DNA of 64,000 bases from Linyphia triangularis (GCA_963978545.1 OZ021725.1:11113197-11177196); one strand, 5' to 3'. Shown: positions 12,007-23,476, counted from the first letter of the stretch. The notes: generated from the sequence alone by a model not told the origin. Program-made: numbers and translations.

Positions 12007-12183
12007 GCCGACCAAACGGTATAGTGGTTAGCGTGCTAGCTTCTAGACCGCGAGGTTGCGAGTTCGAGTCCCGTGTAAGGCATGGGTGTTTGTAAATGTT
12101 TGTTGGCTTGTCAAATGGCGAATGGTTCGGTGCATTATAGCCCTCGGGTTGCTGACGGCGCCAGGTATTCTGAAAACAACCAA
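12007..12183 (+). mobile_element. SINE-1, full copy
   Basis: The tRNA-related head (GCCGACCAAACGGTATAG, A-box-like TATAGTGGTTAGC, B-box GAGTTCGAGTCCC) is followed by a conserved body (GTTGGCTTGTCAAATG, GCATTATAGCCCTCG, GCTGACGGCGCCAG) and an AACAACCAA tail. Flanked by the direct repeat CCTTTTCCTC (11995-12004 and 12184-12193), as expected for LINE-mediated insertion. Confidence 0.9.
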
Positions 12184-12340
12184 CCTTTTCCTCATGAAAA
12201 ATCGCCCTATAATTCTTTAATTAAATAGATCATACTTAACAGTATTTTCAATTTTTACCAAACGCAATTTATTAGCAAAGAAAAAATCTAAAACGTCGGT
12301 TGGTAAATTCTTTTACCAACTGCCGTTAATGGGTCAACAC

Positions 12341-12840
12341 TAGAGGTCGGAAATATCGATCAAAATAAATATCGATACTATATCGTTGCATACTAAAAAA
12401 TATCGATACATGATTTTTTTATTTGATTTTCAATTTTGCCAGAAACGAAGTTTTCGGAGCAAATTTTTTTCTTTTCATGATTGCTTTTTGAAAGGTGACT
12501 ACTTTTTCAACCGAAATAGATATATTATATGAAAAATAAATAAATTATATTCTCTCTTCATTGGTGCAGTGATTTTAGAAAAATTTAGATAATTTTGAAT
12601 AGCTTTTAAGTGTATGGGAAAATATTGAGTATTGGTGTCCTTTTAACTGTTTCTCAGCCAAGTCCAAACTTTAGTTTTGAAAAGGGAATAAAGAAAATCG
12701 AAAAAACACACGGAACTACAAAACGATCATCAGAAAAACTAATAACGTTTGAAAATATCGATATATCGGTGACTTTTATCGATATTTTTTTTTTAAATAT
12801 CGATAAAAATATTGTCGTATCGATATATAGTCGACCTCTA
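12341..12840. mobile_element. hAT-type MITE with ATCGAT-rich ends, copy 2
   Basis: Same ends as 5758-6435 (TAGAGGTCGG, GACCTCTA) and shared interior (CTCAGCCAAGTCCAAACTT). The 8-bp flanks are GTCAACAC and GTTAACAC, one mismatch. It lies about 35 bp downstream of the receptor stop codon and may supply its 3' untranslated region (inference). Confidence 0.85.
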
Positions 12841-12874
12841 GTTAACACGGAAGTATAACCTAATGGTAGTGTCA

Positions 12875-13939
12875 TTAAATTTTAATACTATGAAAGAGCA
12901 TAACGTAAGTAAATAAAGAGCCTAGAGTGCCTATAATGAAATGCCTCCTTATAGGCACGATGTTCCACACTGTCAAGTAGATCTCCTTTTTCGTGCTCAG
13001 ATGAAACTTTTTGAGTTCGAAAGTTGAGATTGAATAAGTCTGTACTAGTCTTCTTGAGGTATTACCGACTTCTAAAGAAGCTTCGCTGACCAGTGAAGCT
13101 GAAACTGCAGTAGCGACGAACGACAACAACATGTACATCAACTTCAAAGCAGAATGTATTATTTGTATAGCTATGAACGATCTGCCTGGATGGATGACTT
13201 TCGTCACAAAGGAATACATGTATATCGAAAAATAGACGGTGCTACAAAACACAAAGAACGAAAGCTGCCTGTCAACGAATTCAACTGTCGATCGGATGGA
13301 ATTGTATGAGGTAGACATCGCGTCCAATTTAGAGTTGAAGTTGAAGTCCATTGCTTTGTTAAATTTTGTGATGGCGACTTTGAGGTGGTAGCATGTTATT
13401 ACGTAGAAGATTGTAAAGGTATACACGGGCAACTTGAAATAAAAGTACTTAAAAAATATCAGTACTACTCCGGCAATCTGCGCGTAGCTTCCATAAGGGA
13501 TGTTGAAATCTTTAAACGTCTTGGAATATCGGTCGTAATGCATTCGAATAGCAACATGAAGGATGGACATCAGAATTTGCAAGATGGCAATCAGTGTGAT
13601 CCACAGGTAAAAACTGATATTCTTGGATAGCTTCTGCCCTCTGGGATTTAACTGTTTCATCAGGATTGGTATTTTTATCAAATGGCGCATTCTCCTTTGC
13701 ATCGTAAATCGGAAAACTATTTCCGTACAACTGGTGATGATGTACGCAAATGTCTTCATTGAGAGCTTTTCCACCTTCTTGCTTGAGGTGATTGTCAGGA
13801 TGTACATGGCGGAAATCAGGACGTTCGACGTGAACAGCAACAATTTTGTAAATTTTCCTTTTCCGGTTTTGCTTGCTGGTATGGCGGGTATTAAAAAAAT
13901 CCAGTATAAAATAAAAATGACTTGGTATAGAAATTTCAT
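12875..13939 (-). CDS. Gustatory-receptor-like 7TM chemoreceptor
   Basis: This single open frame of 354 codons is the only intact host gene I can support. Hydrophobic segments lie at about residues 3-21, 32-51, 62-79, 108-131, 149-182 (long, possibly two passes), 226-246, 255-283 and 333-350. The C-terminal block runs KEIYLTVWNIVPIRRHF into GTLGSLFTYVMLFHSI, matching the last intracellular stretch and TM7 of insect and arachnid gustatory receptors. The diagnostic TYhhhhhQF motif appears as TYVMLFHSI, with its final QF replaced. Family members are ligand-gated cation channels in chemosensory membranes with an inverted topology; the ligand cannot be told. An in-frame TGA lies seven codons before the ATG, whose -3 base is A, supporting this start. 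The frame reads through the C-terminal region where related genes often have introns, so it is either intronless or a retrocopy. It is slightly short for the family but has no frameshift. A missing upstream exon remains possible. Confidence 0.85.
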   Translation of the reverse strand: MKFLYQVIFILYWIFLIPAIPASKTGKGKFTKLLLFTSNVLISAMYILTITSSKKVEKLSMKTFAYIITSCTEIVFRFTMQRRMRHLIKIPILMKQLNPRGQKLSKNISFYLWITLIAILQILMSILHVAIRMHYDRYSKTFKDFNIPYGSYAQIAGVVLIFFKYFYFKLPVYTFTIFYVITCYHLKVAITKFNKAMDFNFNSKLDAMSTSYNSIRSTVEFVDRQLSFFVFCSTVYFSIYMYSFVTKVIHPGRSFIAIQIIHSALKLMYMLLSFVATAVSASLVSEASLEVGNTSRRLVQTYSISTFELKKFHLSTKKEIYLTVWNIVPIRRHFIIGTLGSLFTYVMLFHSIKI

Positions 13940-15171
13940 TTCGTTTGGTTGACAAATTCAAGTTTTTCAACTCCCTTCGCCATTTCTTGAAATTAAGATA
14001 CAGGACATTCTAGTTTCATCTGTTAACCATTACCTAAAACGTGCTGCGCAATCAAAAACATAATCGCAAAGTTTGAGTTCATTGGAAAGATGATCCGTAA
14101 TCAACTCATCAGAAGTAAAAAAAAAAAAAAAAAACTCTTTACTGTTTAAAATCCATATTTTCAATACACCACGTTAAAATTTTCTTTTAGAAACTATTTC
14201 AAGATACAATTCCTTTTTACAGTTCTCAATCTTACAATAAAATAATCTTTAAACATCTCCAAAACCTGGATATAGTATCTCATTATATGAAATAAACTTT
14301 TTTTCGTACCTTGTACTTCTATACTACTGTTCTGAAAAGCTTTGAATACATTACTGACGTTTCTATTTTACAGTTTTTTAGCACAATCGATACAAAATTG
14401 CAAATCGATATTTAGAAAGCAATGATGCATTAAAAAGTACACCCAAAAGTCTGAAAATCTCCAATATCTTCTTTTAATATAGTATTCCTATTTAACAAAT
14501 TTTGAATATGTGCTGATGCTTACGATATAAAAAACTTGTCTCTGATGATACTCAAAATTATACTTTAATAAATTATCTATTCGAAAGCTTATAATAATAA
14601 AGTATTGTGTGATATAACGATTAAACTTCTTTTGCATAATGTATAAATGGTGTGTTAATTTCGATATATTTATAAAATACAACTTATATCTTATATTGTT
14701 CAATTGATTTTCAGAAACAATTTAATTAGATACAAATAGCTACCTCTGACGCTTGCTATTTAAACATGAAATACCATTAGCCCCATTACTTAATTAAATA
14801 TCTGTGCGAATAACAATGGATAATTATCCTAATGGATATTTTTTGCTGATTGAAAATTAATATTTTAATGCGTGTTTTTTTCTTTTAACAGGGTTAAAAT
14901 GAGTAAATTTCACAATTGGTTTAAATGTTCAGAGAAAACCGATATATCTTTAATGCTAAAATAAAATAAGTAACAATTGAAAAGGATCTTTAAAATTAAA
15001 TTCTTCGTTTCTTTTTTTCAAATCTTGAAATTAGAGGTGAGATTAATGAACACATCTGCGAATTGAGGATCGAATACGAATAATTCCATACATAGAATGA
15101 TGGCGAAACTTGATTAACTCTCTAAATTATGAACGTGAATTATTTACTGGCACTTTGACTTTCAATAACGA
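13940..15171. other. Upstream of the receptor, nothing recognised
   Basis: About 1.2 kb of AT-rich sequence 5' of the receptor. I find no convincing promoter element, second receptor copy or repeat. The minus-strand open frame at 14488-14703 lacks a recognisable domain. Confidence 0.4.
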
Positions 15172-15173
15172 TA

Positions 15174-15829
15174 GTCCGAGAGGCGACTGTAATTTTTCGA
15201 CCCCATCGAACATCATTATGAATTTTTTATAGAAATTGGAGAAAAGTGAGTAGATTACGAATCCACTGGTCTGCCGTGGCAAAAATGGCCGAAACTGATC
15301 GAAAATCGACTTGGAATGAGTTAAACCAAAATCCGATTGCCGAATATGTTATAACTTGCCAAAAGAGAACAAACTTTTTCGTCTGCCAATCCACTGCATT
15401 TTGATTTTTAACGAAAAAAAGCGCAAACGATTTCTGATCTCTGGCTCGGGAAAACTGGTATCGTTTAAAAGTAAGCCAAATTGGCGACATCAGTTACGTC
15501 ATCAGAGACCTAATGTTTATTGCCAATTTGGCTCATTTGTGAAAGATCCAAGTAAGCCATAGCCACACATCCGAATCGTCTGCAACCTTCTTAATTGAAA
15601 ATTAAAGAGTGAGGGTTACCAAATAAAAAAATGCTCATTATTTGGCAAGTCATGGCGCATTTGGCAATCGGATTTAGTTCAACTTATTAAAAGTCGATTT
15701 TTGACCAGTTCGACTATTTTTTCCGCGGCAGACCAGTGGATTCGTAATCTACTCACTTTTCTCCAATTTCTATAAAAAAATTCAGAATGATGTTCGATGG
15801 GGTCCATAAATCGCAGTCGCCTCTCAGTC
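15174..15829 (+). mobile_element. Foldback family A, copy 2 (full length)
   Basis: Ends GTCCGAGAGGCGACTG and CAGTCGCCTCTCAGTC, flanked by TA (15172-15173 and 15830-15831). The left half contains AGAGAACAAACTTTTTCGTC and CTCTGGCTCGG; the right half contains GAAAATTAAAGAGTGAGGG. Length 656 bp, no coding capacity. Confidence 0.88.
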
Positions 15830-15832
15830 TAG

Positions 15833-16440
15833 GAAGGGCGCAGACAATTTCTGATCTCTGGCTCGGAAATTTGCACATTTTAAAAGTAAGCCAAATTGAC
15901 GGCATTAGTTGGGCAATTCCCTGGCTGACGCACGGCACATTTTTTTTTTGAAAAATAATTATTTTTCCATACAACTTTGTCACCAAGTAGATCTATATAA
16001 AACAAAAGCACAATTACTAGAATGATAATAATTTTAGAATTCTAATTTATTTACAAGTAGAAAAAATAGCTAAAATGTCTCGTGCTTACAGCAGAGAATT
16101 GCCCAGTTACGTCATCTGTGACTTAATATTTATTGTCATCTTGGCTCACTTTTAAAAAATGTAACTAAGCCGTCGCCAGATATCTGAATCGTCTGCTCTT
16201 TTCTTAATTGAAAATTAAAAAGCAGTGGTTTAACAAATAAAAAAGACTGCTCATCATTTGATAAGTTGTGACGTATTTGGCAATTGGATTTAGTTTAACA
16301 CATTCATAGTAAATTTTTGGACAGTTTCGGCCACATTTGCCCCGGCAGACCAATCGATTCATGTGATATATTTACATTTCTTGAAATTCTATAAAAAATT
16401 CAGATTAATGCTTAATGAGGTACCTAAAGTTGTAGTTCCC
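15833..16440 (+). mobile_element. Foldback family A, copy 3 (left part missing)
   Basis: Begins inside the left half (AATTTCTGATCTCTGGCTCGG) directly after copy 2 and continues, with more divergence, to the right arm. Interrupted at 15911-16104 by a 194-bp MITE. Confidence 0.75.
15911..16104. mobile_element. 194-bp MITE with 4-bp AGTT duplication
   Basis: Ends GGGCAATTCCCTG and CAGAGAATTGCCC, flanked by AGTT (15907-15910 and 16105-16108). Intact family-A copies carry the uninterrupted site CATCAGTTACGTCATC, so the insertion is exact. Superfamily uncertain; 4-bp duplications occur in Sola- and Chapaev-type elements. Confidence 0.8.
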
Positions 16441-16669
16441 TCAAGGAGTATTAGGTATATTGTCTCACCTATGGTGGCTTGTATTCTACATAATTTCTAG
16501 TTTGCATCTTTCTATATCTTCTGCGATTAAGGATAATAATTGGTATATGGATTAATTGAATTCTATATTAGTTTCCTACCTCTCTTCTGCTTCAAGTTAG
16601 CAATTTTGGCATCTCTTATAGTTGGAGAGGAAACTTTAAGTTTAAGTAGCCCTGAATATTTTATAGAAT

Positions 16670-17130
16670 GTAGAAAAATGCAACTAGATTGGTCTGCCGC
16701 TGAAAAAATGGCCGAAACTGTTCAAAAATCGCTTTTGAATGAGTTGAACTAAATTCGACATAGTCATATATATGTCATAAGTTGGCGATATATGTGTTAC
16801 ATCGCTGATGACGTAATATTTATTGCCAGCTCGAATCTCTTTTAAAAGGTGCAAGTATTTATCGCCATAGAAGGAGAATGGTCTGTATTCTACCCTCATT
16901 GAAAATAAAAAAGCGGTATGTTACCAAATAAAAAAGGACGCTAGTTATTGGACAAATTAGGACATATTTTGAAAACGGTTTTAGTTCAACTCATTCAAAG
17001 TCAATTTTTGAATATTTTCGGACATTTTTGTCCCTGCAGACCAGTATTTATTATCTACTAACATTTCTCTACAGTCCAAAAATTCAAAATGATGTTAGAT
17101 GGGATACATATACTTGCAGTTGCTTCTCCA
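16670..17130. mobile_element. Foldback family A, degenerate copy 4
   Basis: Keeps TGGTCTGCCGCTG, ATGGCCGAAACTG, GATGACGTAATATTTATTGCC and an inverted right arm (AAAATGATGTTAGATGGG), with heavy divergence. Confidence 0.65.
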
Positions 17131-17976
17131 GTCTATGCCTTAATAAAATATTTTTTTTTTGTCTTATATGGCAAAATTGTGGCTATTTTGCACAAAATAA
17201 GTATTTGGAGTACATATTATGGAGCAATCGGAATGGGTGCAACACCCCTGCTGCAGCGAACGTTCGACTGTCTCTTTATTTTCTAAAATAGACCTCAAGT
17301 AAACTAATATCCTAGAACAAGGATTGCTTTGTTGAACTTCCTTCGGTCCTATCTCCTAGAAAAAGGACACTACATCACAGTAAATTGAATGAAATGTAAC
17401 AGAAGAACCAGAAAGTTGATCGCCCCTGGACCAGAAAGCCGGAGCAATTTTTCATTTCGGTTTCATTGGAAATTGATCATGAAAGAGGAACATAAATTGA
17501 TCTTCAGAATCAAAGGGACCAATTGTGTCTCTGCATGCGCCTTTTTTTTTTAACGAGCAATTTTTTTTTCTTTTTTTTTTCTTGATCGGGATTTGATAAA
17601 AATGCCGAGTGAATAACTAAGTGAAATGGGGGGGGGGGGGAGTACGTTCGCTTCTCTTATTGTTTGGGGATGGGAGCGAAAGATTTATGTCTGTCTGTCC
17701 TCTTGTTGTTTTCTTCTTCGATTTCACGCGATGAACATAGAGCTGTTTGGGAGAGTGAGGTTTCAATTTTCTTCAAAAGCATTTGAAGTTTTTGTCACAG
17801 CGCCAATAGCTATGTGGTTGGGATGTAAGCGAAAGTTAGATCCCTAGTAAAACTAGTGTAGTGGAGGTCTTTTGGAAAGAACTCTCTTGAGTTTGAAATG
17901 GCATAACAGAGAAATAATGAGAGATAGAAAGAAGAGACTAGTGCTTTGTTGAATCGACAGGTGAAGAATTTTAAAC
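17131..17976. other. No feature recognised
   Basis: Contains a T-rich run near 17562-17580 and a G12 tract near 17629. Short open frames here show no domain. Confidence 0.4.
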
Positions 17977-18778
17977 CACCCAAAAAACACTTTTGAAAAG
18001 TAGAAGAACCACCAACCTAAAAAACACAAAAAACTTTCTTGCAATAAAAAAAAATCATAAACATGATGAAAATTTTCAGCCACAAATACAGTGATATAAA
18101 AAATGGCCAACCTCTGATTACAACTCTTGGTTGTGACTCGCTTAAGAATGTCTGCTTACTTAGTCTATTTTTAAAAATTAAGTTCCACTCCCATAAAAAT
18201 TTACGCTGCTTGAGGATGGCGCCCGTCATAGGAATATTAACAATGCTTGCGTTTAAACTAATTTATGACTGTTTGCACGAATATTGGCGGAGTTATGATT
18301 TCATTTGGATGGGTAGGAAATACTTAGCAGTGTAAATCTTCATGTTCATGTTAATGTAATTTTCAAAATAGTATAGAGAAACTGTGCTCAAACTCTCGCA
18401 TTTGAATCTTTATTAAGAATTTTTTAAGTAGGACACTGAAGTGTTTGTGGTTCTCTTTTGTTTGGTATGATACATACATTTTGGAAAGTTTTTATTGTGT
18501 GGGGGGTTTTAAAGGTTAGTAATTAAGACGGGCGCCAACCTCAACCAGCGTAAATTTTTATGGGAGCGGAACTTAAATTTTAAAAATAAACTAAGTAAGC
18601 AGACATTCTTAAGCGAGTCACAACCGAGAGTTCTAATCAGAGGTTGGCCATTTTTTATGTCACTGTGTTTGTGGCAGAACATTTTCATCATGTTTATGAT
18701 TTTTTTTATTGCAAGAAAGTTTTTTGTATTTTTTAGGTTGGTTGTTTTTCTACTTTTCAAAAGTATTTTTTGGGGGAT
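17977..18778. mobile_element. Large foldback element, about 250-bp arms
   Basis: The left arm (about 17977-18230) and right arm (about 18528-18778) are inverted copies sharing AAAAATGGCCAACCTCTGAT, GACTCGCTTAAGAATGTCTG and TAAATTTTTATGGGAG. The spacer of about 300 bp is unrelated. The open frames on either strand are translations of the arms. Only one copy in the window, so it could be an inverted duplication rather than a transposon. Confidence 0.7.
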
Positions 18779-18852
18779 ATCAGAACTTTTTTTTAAACAC
18801 TGGTGACTTCTATTTTTTGAATTTGTCCGTTTCATCGTCTTTTTCTTTATCA

Positions 18853-19260
18853 CCTATGGTACACCTGGTACCAGAAATATTCATAATTCTTCCAACTGAG
18901 TTCGACGATACCTTACATGCAATAATTACCTTTAAAATTGATAAACCGGAAGTGGTACCAATAGCATACCTGGTACTTTAAACATTCATAATTCATCAAA
19001 ACAAAAGTCCAACATGCCATATTTATCTTGGAAATTGATAAACCAAAAGTGGTACTACCTATGCTATACCTGATACCTTAAACATTCATAATTTTTCAAG
19101 ACAAGCCCAACGACGCCCAACATGCCTCATTTATCTTCAAAATTGTTAAACCAGAAGTAGTACCACCTATGGTACACCTAGTACTACGAATATTCATAAT
19201 TCTTCAAGTTGAATTCAATGATATCTTACATGCCAAAATCTTCTTGAAAATTGACAAATT
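18853..19260. repeat. Degenerate tandem repeat, about 102-115-bp period
   Basis: Four units, each with a CCTGGTAC-like word, ATATTCATAATTCTTC, CATGC and ATTGATAAACC followed by AGTGGTAC. Starts of the shared word fall near 18864, 18966, 19070 and 19185. Confidence 0.75.
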
Positions 19261-21241
19261 GGTTGAATGCGGACGGCAGTAACCATCAAAATCGACCACG
19301 AACGAGTAATCGAAACTTGTATATAGCAACTCAACCCCCAAAACTTAAAGAAATACGTTGCCTTCGACAAAGAGCCTGCCTGCCAAGTTTCAGCTCGATA
19401 GGTTAGTTTGTACTCACAACGACCTATTTGAGTGCATAATAACGACTAATCAGTCCGGGACCCACAGCTTAAGGTGGATTCCGAATCACAATGAGCATCC
19501 ATACCTAACCCAGGAATCAAATCCGGCACCTTTGACATACAAAGCCAGAGCCCTCATCCCATTGAAAATTTATTCTAATAAATTGTTACAAATAAATATT
19601 ACAAGTTTTTTACAGTCTTAGTTATTGCAATATAAATTAGTTTTATTATACCAAGCATTATTTTGGTTCACATAATAACCCATTGATATTTAACAAAATT
19701 TAAAATATTTTCTTAACAACAATTTTAGAATTCACTATGAAATTAGAATTTTGATGATATATGATTCTAGGATTTCATTTTACAACGGAAAGTAAACAAA
19801 ATCAACACATCTTTAAAAACGAATGACATTTTTTCAAATTCCATTAGCCAATCGCAATGCGTGTTTCATTTAGTCCCGCTGTAATGAATTGACTGTGACG
19901 TCAGCTCGCATAACCTCCACATTTATACTTTGTATTCAGCCCATAGTATCTTGCAACAAAATATGATTATTTTCATATTTCAACGGAGAATTCCCGAAAT
20001 TAAAATGCTTTTGAAAGTTAACTCACTCTAAATTGTCATACAGTTCAAATAACACATACAATTTGAAGAACAAATATTTCTCTTTAATTCTGTCTCTTCA
20101 AAAATTAAATTATTTCAATTTTAAAGATGTTATAAGCCATATAATTATAGTCCAATTCGTTCGTTCTGCCTATACTTTAACTTTATGTTCATTCTCACTT
20201 AAGCCTAACATGTCGGAAAAACTAACTTCAAAATTATAGCAAACCTTTTTGGCAACTTTTGGCATATATATCTGAACCTCAATTACAAGCTGATCGCCTT
20301 TATATGTCGCCAAACTATGAAATGAAAAAAAGTGGTTTTAAATTAATTAAAAATAGAAAGAATTATTTAATGAAGTTCAAACCAGCGTAGGATTTTAAGT
20401 TGAAACATTCCGCATCCTATTATTCAATCCGTTTGAAGATCTATAGCTTAATTAGGGCTGGACGTTTGTCTAAATTTTTACATCAAAATCGGGCTAGAAC
20501 TCGTTTTTTTATTTCATTTTGGAAATTTCAATATTTTTTTCCTTCATTATCTTTTATCCTATGTACTCAATTTTTTTTCTGTAAAAGATACCACCGAGAC
20601 GAATCTATGGTATTTTTTGTATAATTATGTGATGTTCCGTAAGCACGCTAGAAAATTGTCAATTTCGGCTTTTTCGCTGGAAGTTGTGCAGAAAATAGAT
20701 ACTTACTGTCGTTTCTGCCGTTTTAAGGTTGGCGGCGAAACGACCGTTTCGTCTGATACATCTGTTTACAAAATTGATTGATTGGGGAGTAAGTTTGATT
20801 ACAAATGCATATGAAGAAGCTCTTTTCTATATGGAAGGATTTGTCAATCAACAAAACTGGTGAATAAGGGGTATTGAAAATCCCCTGTGTGACTGGCATA
20901 ACCACTGCATTCTTCAAAAGTGATCATTTGGGGTGTATTATTCAGTAAATGGATCATATCGAAACGACGAACCCCATTTTCATGTATTCAGATTTTGCAA
21001 CAATTTGGTGCCATATTTCAATAACCTAACTAATTTTGCAAAGGAGTGTATTTAAAATTCCATACCTGTCTGTCCAACATACCACTGGTCTCCGCCTTTC
21101 ACTAGTTATGTAGTTTCAAATTCAGGGAATTATTTCTGAAAGAGACTCTTTATATTAATAACATGTGCTATCAGTGCTAGTGTATAACAGTACTATCAGT
21201 GTCTATTGTAACATTGTTATAACAATACTATCAGTGTATAT
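19261..21241. other. About 2 kb without recognised features
   Basis: Probably single-copy AT-rich sequence. Short open frames at 19358-19621, 20033-20239, 20400-20624 and 20723-20917 have no recognisable domain. Confidence 0.4.
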
Positions 21242-21970
21242 TGTTGCGTGGATGGGTTCGAAAGACTTAAAGCCAAAGCAGATCAAAACTTGCAGAAATT
21301 TATTCCAATATAACTCTTCGCAGATTCCTTTACAACTCCAGAACTTCTCGTTCTAGTAGACTTAATATAGCTCTATACACAACAATAGAGCACAAAACAG
21401 CAGTTAAAAACTTGACAACACAACTGCTCAAATCGTTGCAGAAGACAATGCAATACAGTTCGCTTTAGAACTACTCGGAATGCTCACTGAGACTCAGTAA
21501 TTCCAGTCAACTAACTGACTCAACTTAGTCAACAACTGACTAACCTAACTCAATGACTCAACTCAGTCAACAACTCACGGCCTGTCTTATATAGGGGAGG
21601 CGAACATTCTTGAAACTTCTAGAGGTAGATATATGGAGAACTTTCTAGATCGTAGTCGAAAAGTCCTATACATGTACATGGGGACCGAAAATATCGCCAA
21701 ATGGTCGCCAAAACCGTCGCCAACTTGGCTTTATCTCGCCAATTTGGCGAGAAAGGCGCCAATTTGGCGAGATTACCATAATGTTAAATGCCCTGCTCCT
21801 TGTAAAACTCGCTTCCCAGCGTTACCTCTGTAAAACTCGTTATCAAGCATTAATAGACACATTATAAGAAAGCAAACTCTTGCACTGCCCTTATGCGAAA
21901 CGTACATAAATTTTCCTATTTACAAAATTAAGACTACGAAATATTTACAAATATACAAAAATTCGTAACA
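21242..21970 (-). mobile_element. LTR-1 solo LTR, copy 1
   Basis: Read on the minus strand it starts TGTTACGAATTT and ends CCACGCAACA, the TG...CA form of an LTR. Flanks are ATAT on both sides (21238-21241, 21971-21974). In that orientation a TATA box (CTTATATA on plus, 21596-21603) precedes a polyadenylation signal (TTTATT on plus, 21299-21304), in LTR order. No internal gag or pol follows, so it is a solo LTR, probably Ty3/gypsy-like. Confidence 0.8.
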
Positions 21971-22258
21971 ATATTTTAACATTGTTGGAATAGTACTTAT
22001 CATACTATACCATATCGAGTATAGGGAATAATCCTTACGAGAGGACCTCTTCTTAAAACAGACTTACACCTCTTTTTTTTTTTTCTTCTCTCTCTTCTTT
22101 ATTTCACACTAAAAAACGAACCCTTTCACTCCATTATCCTTAAAAAAAACTTTCACACCTCACAAACACACCTCATCGCTTATGGACTTGACATTGCTTC
22201 GCCTCCGAAAATGTCGGCTAATTGCCATCATTTGGATTGCTTTTTTCTTCATCTTCTT

Positions 22259-22522
22259 CTAGCGACATCGCCGGTGTTGCCAGTTCGAGGGAAATAAAAG
22301 GACGATTTCCCTAATGGTTTCGGTTACAGTTTGACACACTGCTGAACAATGGCGGGAGTTTGTGAAAGGGGGTGTCCGCTTTGATCGAGTTTTAATTGCG
22401 CATGCCTGAAGACTTCTTACTATCGTCAGCGCGACTGTTGTCTTTGGAATACGAAATGCATCAGTAATCTCGGACAGGAGTTGTCTGGCGTGATTTAAAG
22501 GTGCCCCTAAAACAGGGTTCAA
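22259..22522 (-). pseudogene. Tc1-like transposase, N-terminal fragment
   Basis: An 87-codon frame reads LLSEITDAFRIPKTTVALTI near residues 16-35, a helix-turn-helix of the Tc1/mariner DNA-binding domain. It is followed by KTRSKRTPPFTNSRH, in the position of the basic GRPP-like linker of these proteins, and TVTETIREIVLLFPSNW. The catalytic domain is absent, and some expected residues are displaced (TPP instead of GRPP), so it is a degraded fragment. It ends against the TTAA-bounded element that begins at 22544. The match is to family architecture, by eye. Confidence 0.55.
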
Positions 22523-22543
22523 GGCAACGCAACGATCCTTTAA

Positions 22544-23476
22544 CCCTTTTCACTCGTATGTCCCCGTATAGGGGACATCACTCGTTTTACCATCGCGCTC
22601 GTATGTCCCCGTACAGGGGACATCGCATCTGTATTTGGCAAACTGTGATAACTTAACCAAAACATTTCTGTTCGAAGTATTTCTAAGTTGATTTGCTTTG
22701 GTGGAGGTGCCGGCATTACGTTCCGCCCTTAAATATTGTTTATATAGTTTGTTCATATTATTATGTTTCTTAGATTCTTAACCTTTTGCACTCCGAACCA
22801 TTCTGGACGGCTACCAGCAGCTCAGCCCTAGTGTTGCCCTTGCGCCAGTAAATTTCAACAAACCCAACCATCGACAAACTCTCCTTATCGCTCCTTTCAA
22901 GTGGCGCAGAAAAGTGCTCGGACCTTCGTGAACCAACACTTCTCACGTTCTCTTTTGACACAAAACCCCACTGAAATGTTTTTTTTATATATATCTTTGT
23001 AATTTTATCATATTTTGATTTGATTTCTTGTACCATTTCAAGAGAAAACATCAGGGAAACATGCATTTCTCAAAAAGTTGTACTGGAAAAATTTCATTCT
23101 CCGTAATCACTAATAAACTTTAATGTCCCCTGAGAGGGCACATCCGAGTGATATGCTAGATTACGATGTCCCCTGAGAGGGGACAGCGGAATGCAAAGGG
23201 TTAATGCGTTGTAGTGTAATATACTTAAGTATTCTTAGTAGTTTCAATAAATTATTTTGACACGTTGAAAAATAAAATATTACGTGGCCACATTCCCATC
23301 CTAGGTCAAGGAGTGTATTCAGGGGCTATATTTTTAAATTTTTGATTTAAGGATGGTCAACCTTCTAGTTAAATTGCAACACATTTCCATAAAAAAAAAA
23401 TTCATCTTGATTGAACACGAAAAAAAATTCCGAATTATTTGCTAACTTTCTAAAGCATAATTACGAGTGCAAAGGG
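22544..23476. mobile_element. Outer piggyBac-like element (TTAA ends)
   Basis: Left end CCCTTTTCACTCGTA after TTAA (22540-22543); right end ACGAGTGCAAAGGG before TTAA (23477-23480). The left subterminal region has the 20-bp palindrome TGTCCCCGTATAGGGGACA twice (near 22559 and 22604). It is interrupted by a second element at 22782-23200. No transposase is readable. Confidence 0.6.
22782..23200. mobile_element. Inner piggyBac-like element nested in the outer one
   Basis: Left end CCTTTTGCACTCCG after TTAA (22778-22781); right end CGGAATGCAAAGGG before TTAA (23201-23204). The CTCCG/CGGAAT ends pair with each other and not with the CTCGT/ACGAG ends of the outer element. Two TGTCCCCTGAGAGGGGACA-type palindromes sit near its right end. 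Confidence 0.55.

Noticed and set aside
12007..12082. tRNA gene
   Set aside because: A- and B-box-like words are present but the acceptor ends do not pair, the anticodon arm is poor, and the sequence is the head of an eight-copy SINE with target duplications.
13512..13970. 152-codon minus frame and plus-strand frames at 13385-13630 and 13623-13952
   Set aside because: They overlap the chemoreceptor in other frames and lack transmembrane pattern or domains.
21242..21970. Complete LTR retrotransposon between LTR-1 copies at 21242, 32452 and 35064
   Set aside because: Each copy has its own ATAT flanks and the intervening DNA contains other elements, with no gag or pol, so they are independent solo LTRs.
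22559..22625. Operator-like regulatory palindromes
   Set aside because: The TGTCCCC palindromes recur next to TTAA element ends and are better explained as transposon subterminal repeats.
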